This document shows positions 28,541 to 40,599 of a stretch of DNA of 64,000 nucleotides, piece after piece. The translations under genes were made by a program, and so were the position numbers. Source of the DNA: Anisakis pegreffii (Eukaryota; Nematoda; Chromadorea; Rhabditida; Anisakidae); NCBI GenBank assembly GCA_035041965.1, contig JAPYMA010000432.1, forward strand, positions 1 through 64,000, written 5' to 3'. Position 1 is the stretch's first letter; each line of letters begins with the position of its first letter. The notes under the pieces are model-generated. The model was not told the DNA's origin, ran no database searches, and was given only the letters and a program-made list of their open reading frames with translations.

Positions 28541-28566
28541 CAGGGTTTCTTAACCGGGGGTGCGGG
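28541..28566 (+). mobile_element. Single hAT-like terminal repeat
   Basis: CAGGGTTTCTTAACCGGGGG followed by TGCGGG closely resembles the CAGGGGTTCTCAACC...GGGG terminal repeat of Tip100/Zaphod-type hAT transposons. I find no matching inverted end within the next 1 kb, so this looks like a solo end or a truncated copy. Confidence 0.45.
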
Positions 28567-29290
28567 AAGAGGTAAGAGATAAGTTTTCATTTTTATATAT
28601 TAAATTAGATGAGGACGGAGTTCAACACATACCTGGGTGTAAAGTTAGCAACATTTTAAAAATAATTCTTTCGATCGTTTTTCGCTCACAACTAAACTAT
28701 TGTTGCGGGAATTTAGAGCATCATATAGTCTGATCTGGACGACATTTCACTGATAAAAGAACAAACCAACCTACTGCGACAGTGATTTCCTCTTCCGGCG
28801 GAGATTGACACGTCAAAGTGGCAAATTAATAATCGCAAAAACGGTCATGAAATGAATGCATAGGAAAGTATGACGCAAGCAACAATGAGAGATTTGAAAA
28901 CTGTTTGCTGATGTGAGTATCAATTGCTGCTTCTTATTTATAAACCCCCTTACTGCTGTCGGTTAATAGTGGCAGTCATAAAGTTCAGATGTGTTTATAA
29001 CTTTGCTTATGTAAAAGAGGAATTTAAATGAAAAGGTTCTCAGAATGGTCATAACAACACATCAAAAATTAGTGTTACGATCGACTATGAATGCGAGAAC
29101 GCTATATGATAAGGCGATTACATGTGCTGATAAATAAAACAACCTATCAGCATAACTTCGTAGTACATTATCGACCGTTTTAACGGTTGTTGAATAGTAA
29201 TGCTAACTGGAATCATTAAATTCAGTGAATTTTACAGAAAATGGTGATTGTGGATGCATCGATCCCCGTCAATTGATTAGACCTTCCTCT

Positions 29291-29337
29291 CGACGGAGGC
29301 CCCCCACGAGTCGAGCAAACCCGCTGGAACGCCGTCG
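29291..29337. other. GC-rich imperfect hairpin
   Basis: CGACGG at one end pairs with CCGTCG at the other, with further pairing of GGCC against GG and of CTCGAC against GTCGAG inside. The patch is strikingly GC-rich against its AT-rich surroundings. It could be a structured RNA, a transposon remnant or foreign sequence. I cannot tell which. Confidence 0.3.
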
Positions 29338-31199
29338 GAAATGACAAAATGATAAAAACTTATCAGTTGTCGGATATTTTCTCGATATCGTTATCGCATT
29401 TTTCTGAATTCTAAGTTCGTTCTTTCAGATATATTGTGAACATTCAAGATGAGATCGATCCGTCCAGTGCTTCGTGAACACTGACTTATCAAACGTAATT
29501 ACGGATTTGTGTAAGCTGAATGAACAAATCAATGTCACAATTGAGAACATCAAACTGAAATGAACTATTAGTGCAGAAACTTCGTATCCTCGATGATGAG
29601 AAGATGAATTATTTCTTTTGAAAACGAGAAAAGGAAGCGGAAAAATCCGTCGTAGTGCTATCATTAGTTTATGAGAAAAGAACAAGAACGATATCACAAC
29701 AGGCATTCCTAGTAGTTATATTTAGTTTTAAGTCCATATCATGACAGCTGCATGCAATTGTAACATTTTAAGCGCATTAATGATCGATTTTGATCAGTCA
29801 AAATTTGAACCGAACTTGTTCAACAAAAACGACGGAGAAGCAACTAAATCTCCGGAAATTGCGATGATATCTTAAAAGATAACCGAATGAAGCCTTCGGA
29901 AAGGCGTTTGAAATCATTCACATGTAATGTGATGAGCATGAGTGAATAAGAGAAACACGATAGAAGGCAGTGATGAAAGGCCGTGCAAAAAAGTTAGCGA
30001 CGATAAGATGTGACGTCGTCAATGCACTGAATCGGAGCACGATGAACCAGAAGATTCCATTAGAGTTATTAAACAAATCTAATCTTAGTAACGAGTGGTG
30101 ACAGAGGCTATTGACATGCTTCAAATGAAAGCGAGATAGATAATGAACTCGGTTGCTCAAGTGGATATCAGAAACAATTATGTGATAATCTGAGCTCTTA
30201 TTGTGGCGTGTGCAGCAAGGATATGGTCGTGGTCGGATAATACACAACCAGCATAAAAGACGTCATGAGACGACAGCGCATCAATTATAGCATCAGTAAA
30301 TAAGAATGCTCCATTTCTCTACTCTTCTAGGGCTGTCAACTTAAAAAATGTTCGTATAAAACCTACAGTCAGATGACGAATGACCAAATACAATGCGTCG
30401 TCGTCCAGTGTCGGTTGATTTAAAAGAAAATTTAATGATTTAGTGATCAGTGATAAATCATCACCGGATAAGAGATAATGATTAACGCTGAGCGATATCT
30501 GGATAGAGGAATTGGTGATCAGCATTCTCACCGACAATGAGAGATATATAGGATTAGAGCCCTTCGAACGCCTATTATCTAATGAAATGTGATAGGATGA
30601 TGCTCATTAAACCAGCATTTTGCATTGGCATTCAAACTGATTTTGATGAACAATTTGAACCATTCATCTGACTCTTCGAATGCATGCTTTCGCGTCTTAA
30701 CACACCAGCCGTAAACCAGTTCTATTAGCTGGTTATTAATTTGCTATCAGAAGCGATTCTATGCATCAACAAATTCTGACGATATAGGAATACGAGAACG
30801 GTGAATTCGTCAAGAATTCACGAATTTCTTGCGTATTGATCGCCTCCTTGTGGATGGAATTGACTTTCATGGAATGAGCACTGATCGATTAACAACTCAG
30901 CAATTGAAGTTTTCTTTCAGAGTTTCTACTAATCCATAAATGAAGAACTGAGCTAAGAAAACTTGGTGACGCAATAAGAGAAGTCGACTTTTTGACAAAA
31001 ATTTTCATTCTCAAAGCATAATCTTCAAATTCAAAACGAGTTCATCGAGTTGAATGAAACGTAATTTTGAGCGGTGAAGTGGCTCGTGAGTGACACGCTC
31101 CTATTCACTGGTCGACAAGTCTGTCATGTATGATTTCTATTGATGCACACGACTAGTTATTATAATGTTACATTGTTATTTCTACTATTGCTAGATTTT

Positions 31200-31315
31200 A
31201 GCTATTATTATTATTATTATTGTTATTATTATGCTGTATCATTAATACCATTACTATTATTATGTTACTATTATTATCATTATTACTGTAATATTATTAT
31301 TACTACTGTTACTGA
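31200..31315. repeat. TTA/TAT-rich microsatellite tract
   Basis: About 115 bases made almost only of ATT/TTA triplets with scattered TGT and CTA interruptions. A plus-strand open frame through it (31140-31418) is only Leu/Tyr repeats and is not a gene. Confidence 0.8.
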
Positions 31316-31420
31316 TATGCCACTATTGTTGTCGTTGATTTTATTATCAGTACGATTTCTATTCACATGTAAATTATCACAACGTGAACGACCCTTTATT
31401 GATCACAAACAATTTTAATT

Positions 31421-31712
31421 ATAGGCGTAGCCAAGGGCTTGGGGGAGCGGGGGGGGCGCATGGAGCACTTCTCCCACTTGGACATGGAAAAAAGGAAAAA
31501 GAAGAGAAGAAGAGAATTGAGAAGAGGGCTAACGAAGAAAAACTAAACGTAGGAGAATGTACCCTGAATTCAGTTGTCTTTTAGGACCACATAATGTTAC
31601 GCCGCCAGCCCCTGTACAAAATCCAGGCAAAGACACTGACTGTAATGTGTAGTCAAAAAATATCGCAACGATAAAAATGTCATTCCATGGAGAGGGGAGG
31701 GGAGGGGAGCAA
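31421..31712. mobile_element. GC-rich transposon-like remnant
   Basis: It starts with ATAGGCGTAGCCAAGGGCTT and a long G run. GCGTAGCCA followed by G-rich sequence is a motif I associate with the ends of several animal transposons. Near 31597-31614, TTACGCCGCCAGCCCCTG is a GC-rich counterpart, though not a clean inverted copy. A GGGGA tandem run lies at 31692-31709. The boundaries are uncertain and no target duplication was found. Confidence 0.35.
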
Positions 31713-32250
31713 ATTTGCACACAGAATTTGGAAAGGAATTTTTTTCCCATTGCAGTGTGCAGTTTTTTGCGTTTGCAAATGATTGTCAGAGTCAGGAAAA
31801 TGTCCGTAAGCATCAATGTCATCGCCTTAAAAAGTTGACTTTCCATCTGGAGAACATTTTGCATGAATGCAGTCAGACGAGTTTATTCCGAATAAGGAAA
31901 CTGATTCACTTTATTGTACATCGAGCTTTCGCGAAAACGAATGAAACACGTGAGGTACCAAGCAAAAACTTTGGTGCTATTTGTTGAAAAGCAGAAAGTG
32001 ACAGCGAACGGTGTGTTTAACAGACGTGCATGTGATTCGCTGGTTAAGGATATGGGTGGGGCGGATGTTGTGCGTCTTGAGAAAGGTTTTCTGCAATCGT
32101 AAGACAAATTTGGACGGATGGATAGTTTGAAGAAGCGGAACTCTTTTCAGGTTTTGCATGGACAGGTACTCGAGAAAGCAACATTGTCATGTTTGTCTCT
32201 CCTCAAGTGTTGCGCGCGGGGAGAAAGCTGTGAATCAGATCATTTCCATA
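31713..32250 (+). pseudogene. Possible degenerate coding region, two overlapping frames
   Basis: This stretch is richer in GC than its neighbours and carries two open plus-strand frames with protein-like composition. Frame A is 31715-31987 (with RKLIHFIVHRAFAK), followed in another frame by B, 31914-32102 (with YQAKTLVLFVEKQKV and VKDMGGADVVRLEKGF). A switch from A to B near 31950 could be a frameshift in a once continuous gene. A third frame, 32118-32366, continues rightward past an acceptor-like CTTTTCAG at 32144-32151. Neither frame starts with a clear ATG and I do not recognise a family. Next to the transposon-like remnant it may be a decayed element gene. Confidence 0.3.
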
Positions 32251-35200
32251 AAACGACATGCTATAATTCTGCAGTGCTACGCAGCGATCTCAAAACCTTT
32301 TATGATATCATAATGCTTTCCATTTGGATCACACATCCCAGCATTATACACACACACATACAATAAACATACATTTACTTAGCTGTCCATAGCCTTAGCA
32401 TTTACTGAACGGTTGCATTTGCTGCTATCCGTTTTCACATAGTGACTGATTTTAATAAGAACAAAAAAAAATTCACTCAAACTACTCAGATTTCTTCATA
32501 GTGCATTTGATGATGTGACTAAACAGCATAAAATATTCAGTTTTTTTTCTGTGAAATTTCGCGCAAATTCTTCACCTTCAATAACGCACTTTTATCTAGC
32601 AATTACAAGGACTCATAAACGATTCCGATTCACATTATTTTTGCCCACTGTGATGCCTACACACAGCACACAGAAATTTTAAGTTTTAATCAAAGTCTGA
32701 AGACTGAAACTAATTGGATGCATATTTATCAATGCACGATTAAGTGTCATCTCTGAGCAGTTAAATTATATCGCAATATTAAACTACACTGTCTGCTCAT
32801 TCAGCTCAAGAAAAATAATTGCCTTCAATAAATTCAAATGAAATATTAATTCAGCACTCGAATGACGAAGACGAACCAACGAAAACGTGCAAATGAAGTG
32901 ATGACATCGGAACGACGATTCGGATGCAAATTTTGCTAGCCGGCAAAATAGAAGAAGGCTTATCGAAGAGAGGATGAGCAATCGTATGAATCTAGAAATT
33001 CTAAGCAAAACAAAAATTGAACGTTTCAACAGAAAGAAACTTTCACAGGAATCCAGTCATTTTCTAAGTCGTTTCAAGAATGCTCAGAGAATTTCTCAAA
33101 CAATCCCTTAGATCAACAAACTGGCATCGTTCGTCATCATAGTAAAAAGCATCACTTGCAAACGTTTAAAACAATTATATTTGCGCTGAAATGCATTGCA
33201 CTGCTTCTGCGATACTGAGTTCAGTTCGTAAGAAATGACTGCGAAAAAGAATGGTTCGTTGGAAGTGTGGTGTCATCATATTGTTCATCAGCAAATTTCG
33301 TTTTTTTAAGTGGTACAATGAAGGCACACACGTCGATGAATAGGGCAGTTCAAAATGCGGTTGAAAAAGTTTATGCAAACAGAAAGAGAGGAATTCGCAG
33401 ACATCCTCGACGTACGAAAGTTGTTACTGACATATGTACAATTTCAATAAGAGTTGATGGAACGGTCAAGTAGATGGGTAATTTGAAGAATTCAACAGAA
33501 TGAATTCGTGAAATGAATTAGTTGTGATTACGAAGCTGATTAATCGATCGATTCAATTGTACTCCGCAATTTCGTTTCGGAATTTTTAGCCAAAAAGAAA
33601 ATCATCATCCGTATAAAAATGTCGCATTTCCTCACGACACCACGCAAGCTTAACATCATAGAAGTCTGATGAATAAACCAAATTTCTGGACCTTCAGAGG
33701 CAGTTCCGTTTAAGTGTCAAAAATTTCGAGAATTTAAAAATTCTCCTGGTTTTTCACATCACAAAGAAACTGTTTAGGCGAAATTAGAAATGAACAAAAC
33801 TGCATACGGGAATAACTGAGAATCTTTGAATGGGGCAGTTCAGGAAATGACTACAGCAATGACGTGATAGAAGGGAATTGTTGCAGAGGAGAGGAATGTA
33901 GAGAGCAGTATCTACTTCCGATATTCGGATCAATCAAATCTTCTTGCTAGTGCTAAATTTACTGAAGGGGCAGCAGCACTCAACTACATCAGCCATTTTT
34001 TGCATGGCTAGCTAAAAGCTTTATTTCTGAGAAAACCTTGAAAACGAATATCGCAACAGCTATCATGATGCTAAATGCAAATATTAATATTGCCCATTAA
34101 CGCTTCATTGACGTTTCCATCACGAGTGTACGGTCGTCGCACGTCCATGCCTAAGAGCTTATTAGATACTCTCAGGATAAATGCTCAACTTTTTTGGCTT
34201 TCAAATGAAACGGCTATCGATGACATTTGCGAAGTAATCGTAATCGAAATGCAGATATTTCGCTACCTATGAAAAGATTATGCTACAAGTAGTTCTAAAA
34301 ATCATACGAGTAAACACTGTAGATTTTTTGATGCATAATGCGATGGTTGTTGGTAAAGTCTGCATGTAGCGTTCGGTACTTGTTACGACATGATAATAAG
34401 CTATGTGATGAGTGCTGATATGACTGACACAGAGCAAAATAAATAAACGCTTCAACAAAATCCAGTAGACGATTCAGTTGCCCCTCATTGACGTTGAAAA
34501 TGTGTTTGGCTTGAAAAGTATTTGAGAGAGTGACACGTAAACGATAAAAATCAGCTAAACTAATGTACGAAATGAATGGATTAACTTAATAAATGAAAAC
34601 AAACACGAATAAATAGATGACACTAACTCAGAGACAAACATCCGCAACATATATTTTGACATCGTCTAACAAACAATGTCAAAATCATCACTGAAAGGTG
34701 ATGCAAGATGAAATGTGCATTTGATACACTAGATGAGTGACCGCAATTTCAGTGTATCCGCTCAATTCTGCGATCATTTCTTCAAGTGCGCAATATTCAG
34801 TACTATTAAAAAACACATTTGTATCGGTGTATCGCAAGTTGAGTTGAGTTCAGTTGAGTTTTTTTCTTGGCAGCCACGATAAAGCATTTTCAGTGGAACA
34901 CACATACATCATTTCATTTCATCGACTCAGTTTTTATCAAATACATTTATAAAGTAAGTTCATATCAATGCTTCAGCAACATTTACAAGACGAAATTTTT
35001 TTTTAGGAAAGCCACACATTAATTCTACTTAAGTTCATCAACTAAGTCGCATTATAGCGTTGAAAGTTATCACTGTTCATATCGAAATATCCGCACAGAT
35101 GAACTTCAGAGTGATGAAAGCACATTGGCTCTGATTTCACTCGGCAACTTATAACAATCCATCGTTTATTTCGATCAATCTCTCAACTGGTATTACATCC

Positions 35201-36067
35201 CTAACTTCACAAAATACGATAATCCAAGCTAGAATATGAGTTATTCAGTTACTTCTAAATGGTCGTCTAAACCGATTTGCAGAGACTTGGAAGAGACTAT
35301 TTTCAGCAAAAACTGGCAATCAATTTTTGCATTCTAAATATCACACAAATATTTCTGCTATGCTGATTCGTCGAACTAAATAGTCGTTGAATAGATAATC
35401 TACATCGATGGAATGTTTAGTTTTAAAGCGTTGAAAAAAATAGGCGATTCCTTTTTGTGCTTTAGCCGATCAGCAATTGTTGAGAGAGTTCGTGATGAAG
35501 TAGAAGGGAAATGGAAACGAAAAAACTCGTCTTTCAATTTATTCATTAATGGAAGTGCGAAATGCCAAGTGAAAGGCAGTATGAAAAGTGCATGAAAGAC
35601 ATGAAGTTGCATGAAGCAAGAGAAAGCAACTGAAACAAGAGCGCTATTGTGAACGTCTACTGATAAAGTACCACGAAACGCACTATGAAGATCATTCATT
35701 GGAAGTGTAGAAGTGATAATTTTAACTTCGAAACCAACTTCACACCATGAATTTCCAAGATATTGTTGACTCTTATGATGAAGTAATTTCGCGAGTGAAT
35801 GCAATTCAAAACCTTCGAACAGTAAACTTTATGTTCGTTCAGTTAATCGATCGACTATTGCTGCTGTGCTTGTCTCCGTCAAATACTAAACAAAGTGCGA
35901 CTGATTAATTTCAATTATAAATTTCAGTGTTGGCTGAAGAAATGTCACTGAAAATATATGGTGCACTTAACATTCCTGAATTTTCAACTGAATGTGTATT
36001 GATCGTTATTGCAGAAGCCTTCAGAGAGAGTTCGCGACAAAATAAATGCACAGTGAACAGACATGAG
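32251..36067. other. Gene-poor stretch
   Basis: No supported gene. At 35400-35804 (minus, 134 codons, no ATG at its start) and 35413-35595 (plus, 60 residues, true ATG) two frames overlap on opposite strands. At most one could be real, and neither has splice signals or a recognised domain. Confidence 0.5.
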
Positions 36068-36247
36068 TGAAAGGTGGTGTGGTGCGAGGATCGGGGAATT
36101 TCGGGGACCCTCTCCTCGAAACTCCGTCACCTTTCCCAACTTTCTTCGAGCCGGCGACATTTTCGGGGTCTCCGATTAAAGAATTTCGCCTCCGATTTCC
36201 TCGTCTCCATTTTTTCCGTCCCAGCACCATACTAATGAAAGGTGGTG
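36068..36247. mobile_element. GC-rich insertion with 12-bp direct repeats
   Basis: The 12-mer TGAAAGGTGGTG occurs at 36068-36079 and again at 36236-36247 and brackets a GC-rich insert. The insert begins TGGTGCGAGGATCGG. Near its other end the reverse complement reads TGGTGCTGGGACGG, so it has terminal inverted repeats of about 14 bases. The direct repeats look like a target-site duplication. TACTAA lies between the right inverted repeat and the right direct repeat. There is no coding capacity beyond frames forced by the GC content. Confidence 0.55.
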
Positions 36248-39200
36248 ATGACTGACGGAAGAATACATAATGATCGCAACTGAAAAGTCTGCTTGAACTT
36301 GTGAAGGACTACAAAAACAAGTACATTGATAGTAACCACGATAGTAACAATTATTGGTGGTGGCGTTATCACTGTTATCATCAATATTACAGATTATTTA
36401 TATCTTTATCAATTTGAATTCGGATGATGGCGTTTTGAAGATCGAGCATAGATGATTTTGATTCGTTGCTGATTGCAGAAAGAAATTTGCTTATTTTTCT
36501 GGCAAAAATAAAAATCCGCCCACTCTTTTTCTTGTACATTAATTCAGCAATGAATTTGAGCAAGTTTTTTCTTGCAGTTGCATGTGACTCGTTAATTATC
36601 GAAACGAAACATGTCAACAGCATTTCTCAACTGAGTAATGTGTATGTTCAGTATGTCAAAATGTTTTTCAGTTCATTTTGTACAGCTATTAATTTATTCA
36701 TTATTGCTTCAGTCATGACTGACGTTCATCTAGGAGCAGCTGTTTGGCCGAGCTCAGATCCGTTGTAATAGGCCAGGTAGTAAAGTGACAAGAGATCCTC
36801 AAAAAAGTCGAAGAGCAAAAATAGCAGAGAATCGCTATTAACTGATGAGCCATTTCTGCGATGAATACTATTTCATGAGCATAACTGCAAATTTTGATGT
36901 TCGCTGGTAATATAAGCATTATCACTGAACATAGCATCACGCTTTATTGTATTTCACATCATTTCTGCGCATTCTATCATATTGTCAGGTATTATCTATA
37001 CCTGTTTTTGAGTTTTTTCTAACTAATTAGCGCAAGAGACTAAACACTTGGGAGAACACTAAGGTTTATGCTCGAATTTGTTGAACACATACAATGAACC
37101 ATTCAAACAGGCATTGTAGAAGATGTTGAACGTTGGTGAAAACGTTCAAGAATTGATGTGAGTGCTTGGACATAGGGTAGTAGGTGAAGAATGTGAATGA
37201 GACAAATGCATTTGAAGATGAATACACTTAAATGGAACGAACCTAGAATATTGATGGTAAGAGGTAATAATGGTACGAAGCGGCGAAATGAGCACTAGTC
37301 GTTTTTTGATTTATTTGTTGGTGTGTAATATTTGATTTGATGTTCTATTATGTTCTGGGAATAAAAAGAGAACAAGAATGGGATGCATACTGAAGAAATA
37401 TTCGTTCAGTTGATCGTGTCAGAAAGAAAAACTTTCAATTGACGACCCTTTTGATGAAACGAAGAAACCTTTGGAAACCAGAACCGTGTTAAGAGTGTTT
37501 TAGACAACCAACAGAAGAGAACTGCTAAGCAATATATTGTATCGTAACAATTGTAATATTTGTCCAACAGATTCGTTTCTATGAATAATTTTAACGAAGA
37601 ATGAAAGAAGTTTGTTATTTATCGAGGAATTTTTTTAAATGATGATATTAATAATGATTGATAATAATAATGACAATAATGGAGATAATTAACGAAACTA
37701 TTGATGATTATTGATAATTATAATAATAAATGAAATAATAATAACTCTTATAGAGGAACATTCACAATAATTTTTAAAAAAGTGAAACGATAAGAGAGTT
37801 TTTCGGATGTCAAGATCGAGAACGACATCACAACAACATTAATAATCTTAACCATATTAATAATAAAAGTGTGATGAATTCAATACGGATTCTGTTATAA
37901 CCACGGAAAGAAGATTATAACAATGCTTCACTGAATATTAATCAGGGATTGGCAATGTGACGAGTGTTGACTAAAACTGTTCAACCAACCAACTAACAAA
38001 TAAAAGTGCTGATCAAAAGAACACCAACTGACACTGAACGGACGATCTGCGATTGGAATCAAATTTTAACTTCTGATTCTTCAATCCATCCAAAAATATT
38101 TTACAACTGACTATGAGTTTAAGACGAAACAGTTCAACACACGAAAATTCATTAAAAATTAAATGATGAAATTAGAATTGAGTCGAGCGAGCGAGCATTC
38201 CGCAAAAATTGCGTGATGACAATTACGCATTCAACATTTTATGTTAGTTAGTCGAATCGGAATATATTTCAAAACCTGTTTTAACTGAAATTATTATTGT
38301 TCAATTGCATATTTCTCAATAGCAAATGATCGCTTCTCACCACTACATAAATTGCATCAAATCGTTTGCGTATACACAAGTGAATATTTGAATTGTGTTC
38401 GAGTGAACATCGTTTCATTGTATTTGATGAGTAAACGAGAAAAACGAACGTTCACATAACATACCATTGAAAATTTCTTGATTTGACTTAATCGGCTTAT
38501 CGAGAATACTACACGATTTAATTGCAGATAAGAGCGACGATTATAACAGTGATACGATTAACGTGATTTAACAAAGAGCGGACAAGTTTACAGAGATTGA
38601 TTAATTAATTGGTGGTGGGCAGCAGAATGAAAACAAGGACGATTATCACTGAGGGCACATAGGTTCTTTCGTGATCATTTTACAATTAATTCATCTCTTC
38701 TTTAATCTCTTTCTTCAACGAGTTCAAATCATCAACAGCGGATGACTAGATTGATTGGAAATTCCATGTATATATTTCACATATTCATTCAGTAGCGAAG
38801 AAATCTGTTGTTGTCATCATTTTTATGAGATAAGGTCAGAGGATTTGATGAAAGAAGCAATATGAATGCATTGTGAGGTGAATGAATGAATGAACTGATC
38901 AAGTTGTGCTTAAACAAATCGTCTGCGATTATCGCATTGAGCACATTTTTGTTATCGCTGGTAACGGACATTCGTATGTAAACTTAAATTGTCCTGACAT
39001 CGTACTTTTGAATTGTAGACTGCATTCCGGGCTTGGGATTTCCTGTCTAGTAGGTACGTTTTCATGATGGTTCATTTTGAAACAATTACGGTACCTGAAA
39101 TAACAAACGACTGCGAATTGCGGTCGTTAGTGCGTTGAACACTGACAGAAAAAGTTTCCCACAGGTGCGCTCAATCGAACATTCAAATGTCACGTAGTCC

Positions 39201-39776
39201 TATGATATTTCCTGCTTGTTTTTTTTTTGTAAAATTTCTATTACAGGCTTGAAAACCAAAATATCATGCTGAATACCATCGAAACGCAACGATGAACTAA
39301 CGGAAGAGACTCACTCTCTGCCGCATTTTAAAATGTCCCATCAAATAATTTAATGGAACATCCCCAATCTAATCAAGCTTCCAAGTTTCATACAACACCA
39401 CATTTCTATGACTCGAAAAAAAATGCCTGCTGATAATCAAAACTGTTTATGTTCACGACGCGCTTCAATGCAAAAGACGATTCATTTATCACTGAATAAG
39501 TCAGTATCATCAAATTGCATCTGGTCATAGGCCAATGATCACATTCGAATGAAAAACGCTCGAAAATCGAAGAATTCGAGGTTTGGTTAGAGGCTCAGAT
39601 TGGCATCAATTACCAGGTCAGAGCATGCTTTCTTGAATTGCTTTCACTTCAGCTACGACAACAACAATCACTTGCAGTGCAAAACGGACATTGAACGTTA
39701 AGCTCACTTACGAACCTACACAATAATTTTCGTTTATTCAACCCAAAACATTCAGCTTCTATCAGTGCATTTCATC
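36248..39776. other. Gene-poor stretch downstream of an unrecognised minus-strand gene
   Basis: No supported gene. Near 37630-37740 the DNA is a chain of AAT/GAT triplets. A plus-strand frame at 36466-36768 (100 codons) lacks a normal start and has several acceptor-like TTTTCAG strings inside it. The 3' UTR of the gene ending at 39777 should lie at the right edge. Confidence 0.5.
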
Positions 39777-40388
39777 TTAGAGGAACTCCTCCTGAACAGC
39801 ATAGAACACCTTCCAAACGCCACGAATCATATTCGACATATCCGTTTTGTCTGACCGCAATTTCTGAAGATGCTCAAACAGCTCGTAGGGCCATAAATTC
39901 AATGGAGTATGGCACGAATACTTGTAAACTAATATCAAACTATTGAAAAATTAAGTGGAATAATTTGGGTGTTTCGATAAGGTACAGAAGAAGCACTGAC
40001 ACGGAACACAAACGAAGAACCGTTCAGTGTAAACAACTGCAGAACACGATTAATGTCGATTAATTAACAATTAATATAACCTTTTTTCATCTTCGATTGC
40101 ACTTTTTTTTGAGAATTCATTCAACATACCAACAAACCTATACATTACAAATAAATGAACTAATATTTATAGAATTTGAAACACACCAAAAACACAAATA
40201 TAAACGCCCGAGGATGTGAAATGATTCGGAAGAGGTTCACGCTCCTCTAAACATGCCTTATCATCAGCAATGATCCATAGATCTCTCAAAAACGAAGTAG
40301 TTGATTGAAACTGAAAGAAAACTTGTGTGAGATAATCACACCATTCAGCAGCACGAAAACCAACTTCTTTGATGGCCAATGATTCTTT
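39777..40388 (-). CDS. 3' exons of an unrecognised protein-coding gene
   Basis: Two exons fit together in phase 0: 40388-40206 (61 codons) and 39920-39777 (48 codons including TAA). Their composition is clearly protein-like, rich in Trp, Tyr, Cys and Pro. The first has EVGFRAAEWCDYLTQVFFQF, FLRDLWIIADDKACLEE and REPLPNHFTSSG. The second has TPLNLWPYELFEHLQKLRSD and ends IRGVWKVFYAVQEEFL. Acceptors are TCTAATAG and TTTACAAG; the joining donor GTTTAT is weak but keeps the frame. A further exon at 40443 to about 40590 joins in phase 0 through a 54-base intron (donor GTAAAAG) and contains FPIWFSWFCYANSLASF, a hydrophobic Trp/Cys-rich stretch. Its 5' limit is unclear, and exons farther upstream (to about 41 kb) are likely. 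I do not recognise the family. Confidence 0.5.
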
Positions 40389-40599
40389 CTATTAGAAAAT
40401 AATAGTTGCCTGTCTATCCAGTCTATCCATCGTCTCTTTTACTATAAATTTGCTGAATCTTAAAATGAGAAAATGAGCATTCCAAGAGCACGATCGATGC
40501 ACAAGGAACGATGCAAGACTGTTGGCATAACAGAACCAACTGAACCAGATTGGAAAAGAGGAAGGAACAGATTCCACATTGACGACTCAATGAAATGGT

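Larger units (their letters stand above)
28028..31200. other. Gene-poor stretch with GC-rich hairpin
   Basis: No supported gene. Two features stand out: the solo hAT-like end at 28541, and a GC-rich island at 29262-29340 containing an imperfect hairpin (29291-29337). Confidence 0.5.

Noticed and set aside
29262..29340. Possible rRNA or tRNA fragment
   Set aside because: The GC-rich patch has no tRNA T-loop and no stretch I could match to conserved rRNA cores.
31140..31418. 92-codon plus-strand frame
   Set aside because: It is a translation of the TTA/TAT microsatellite (Leu/Tyr runs).
35400..35804. 134-codon minus frame overlapping a 60-residue plus frame
   Set aside because: No ATG at its start, no splice signals and no domain; opposite-strand overlap shows that composition alone keeps both open.
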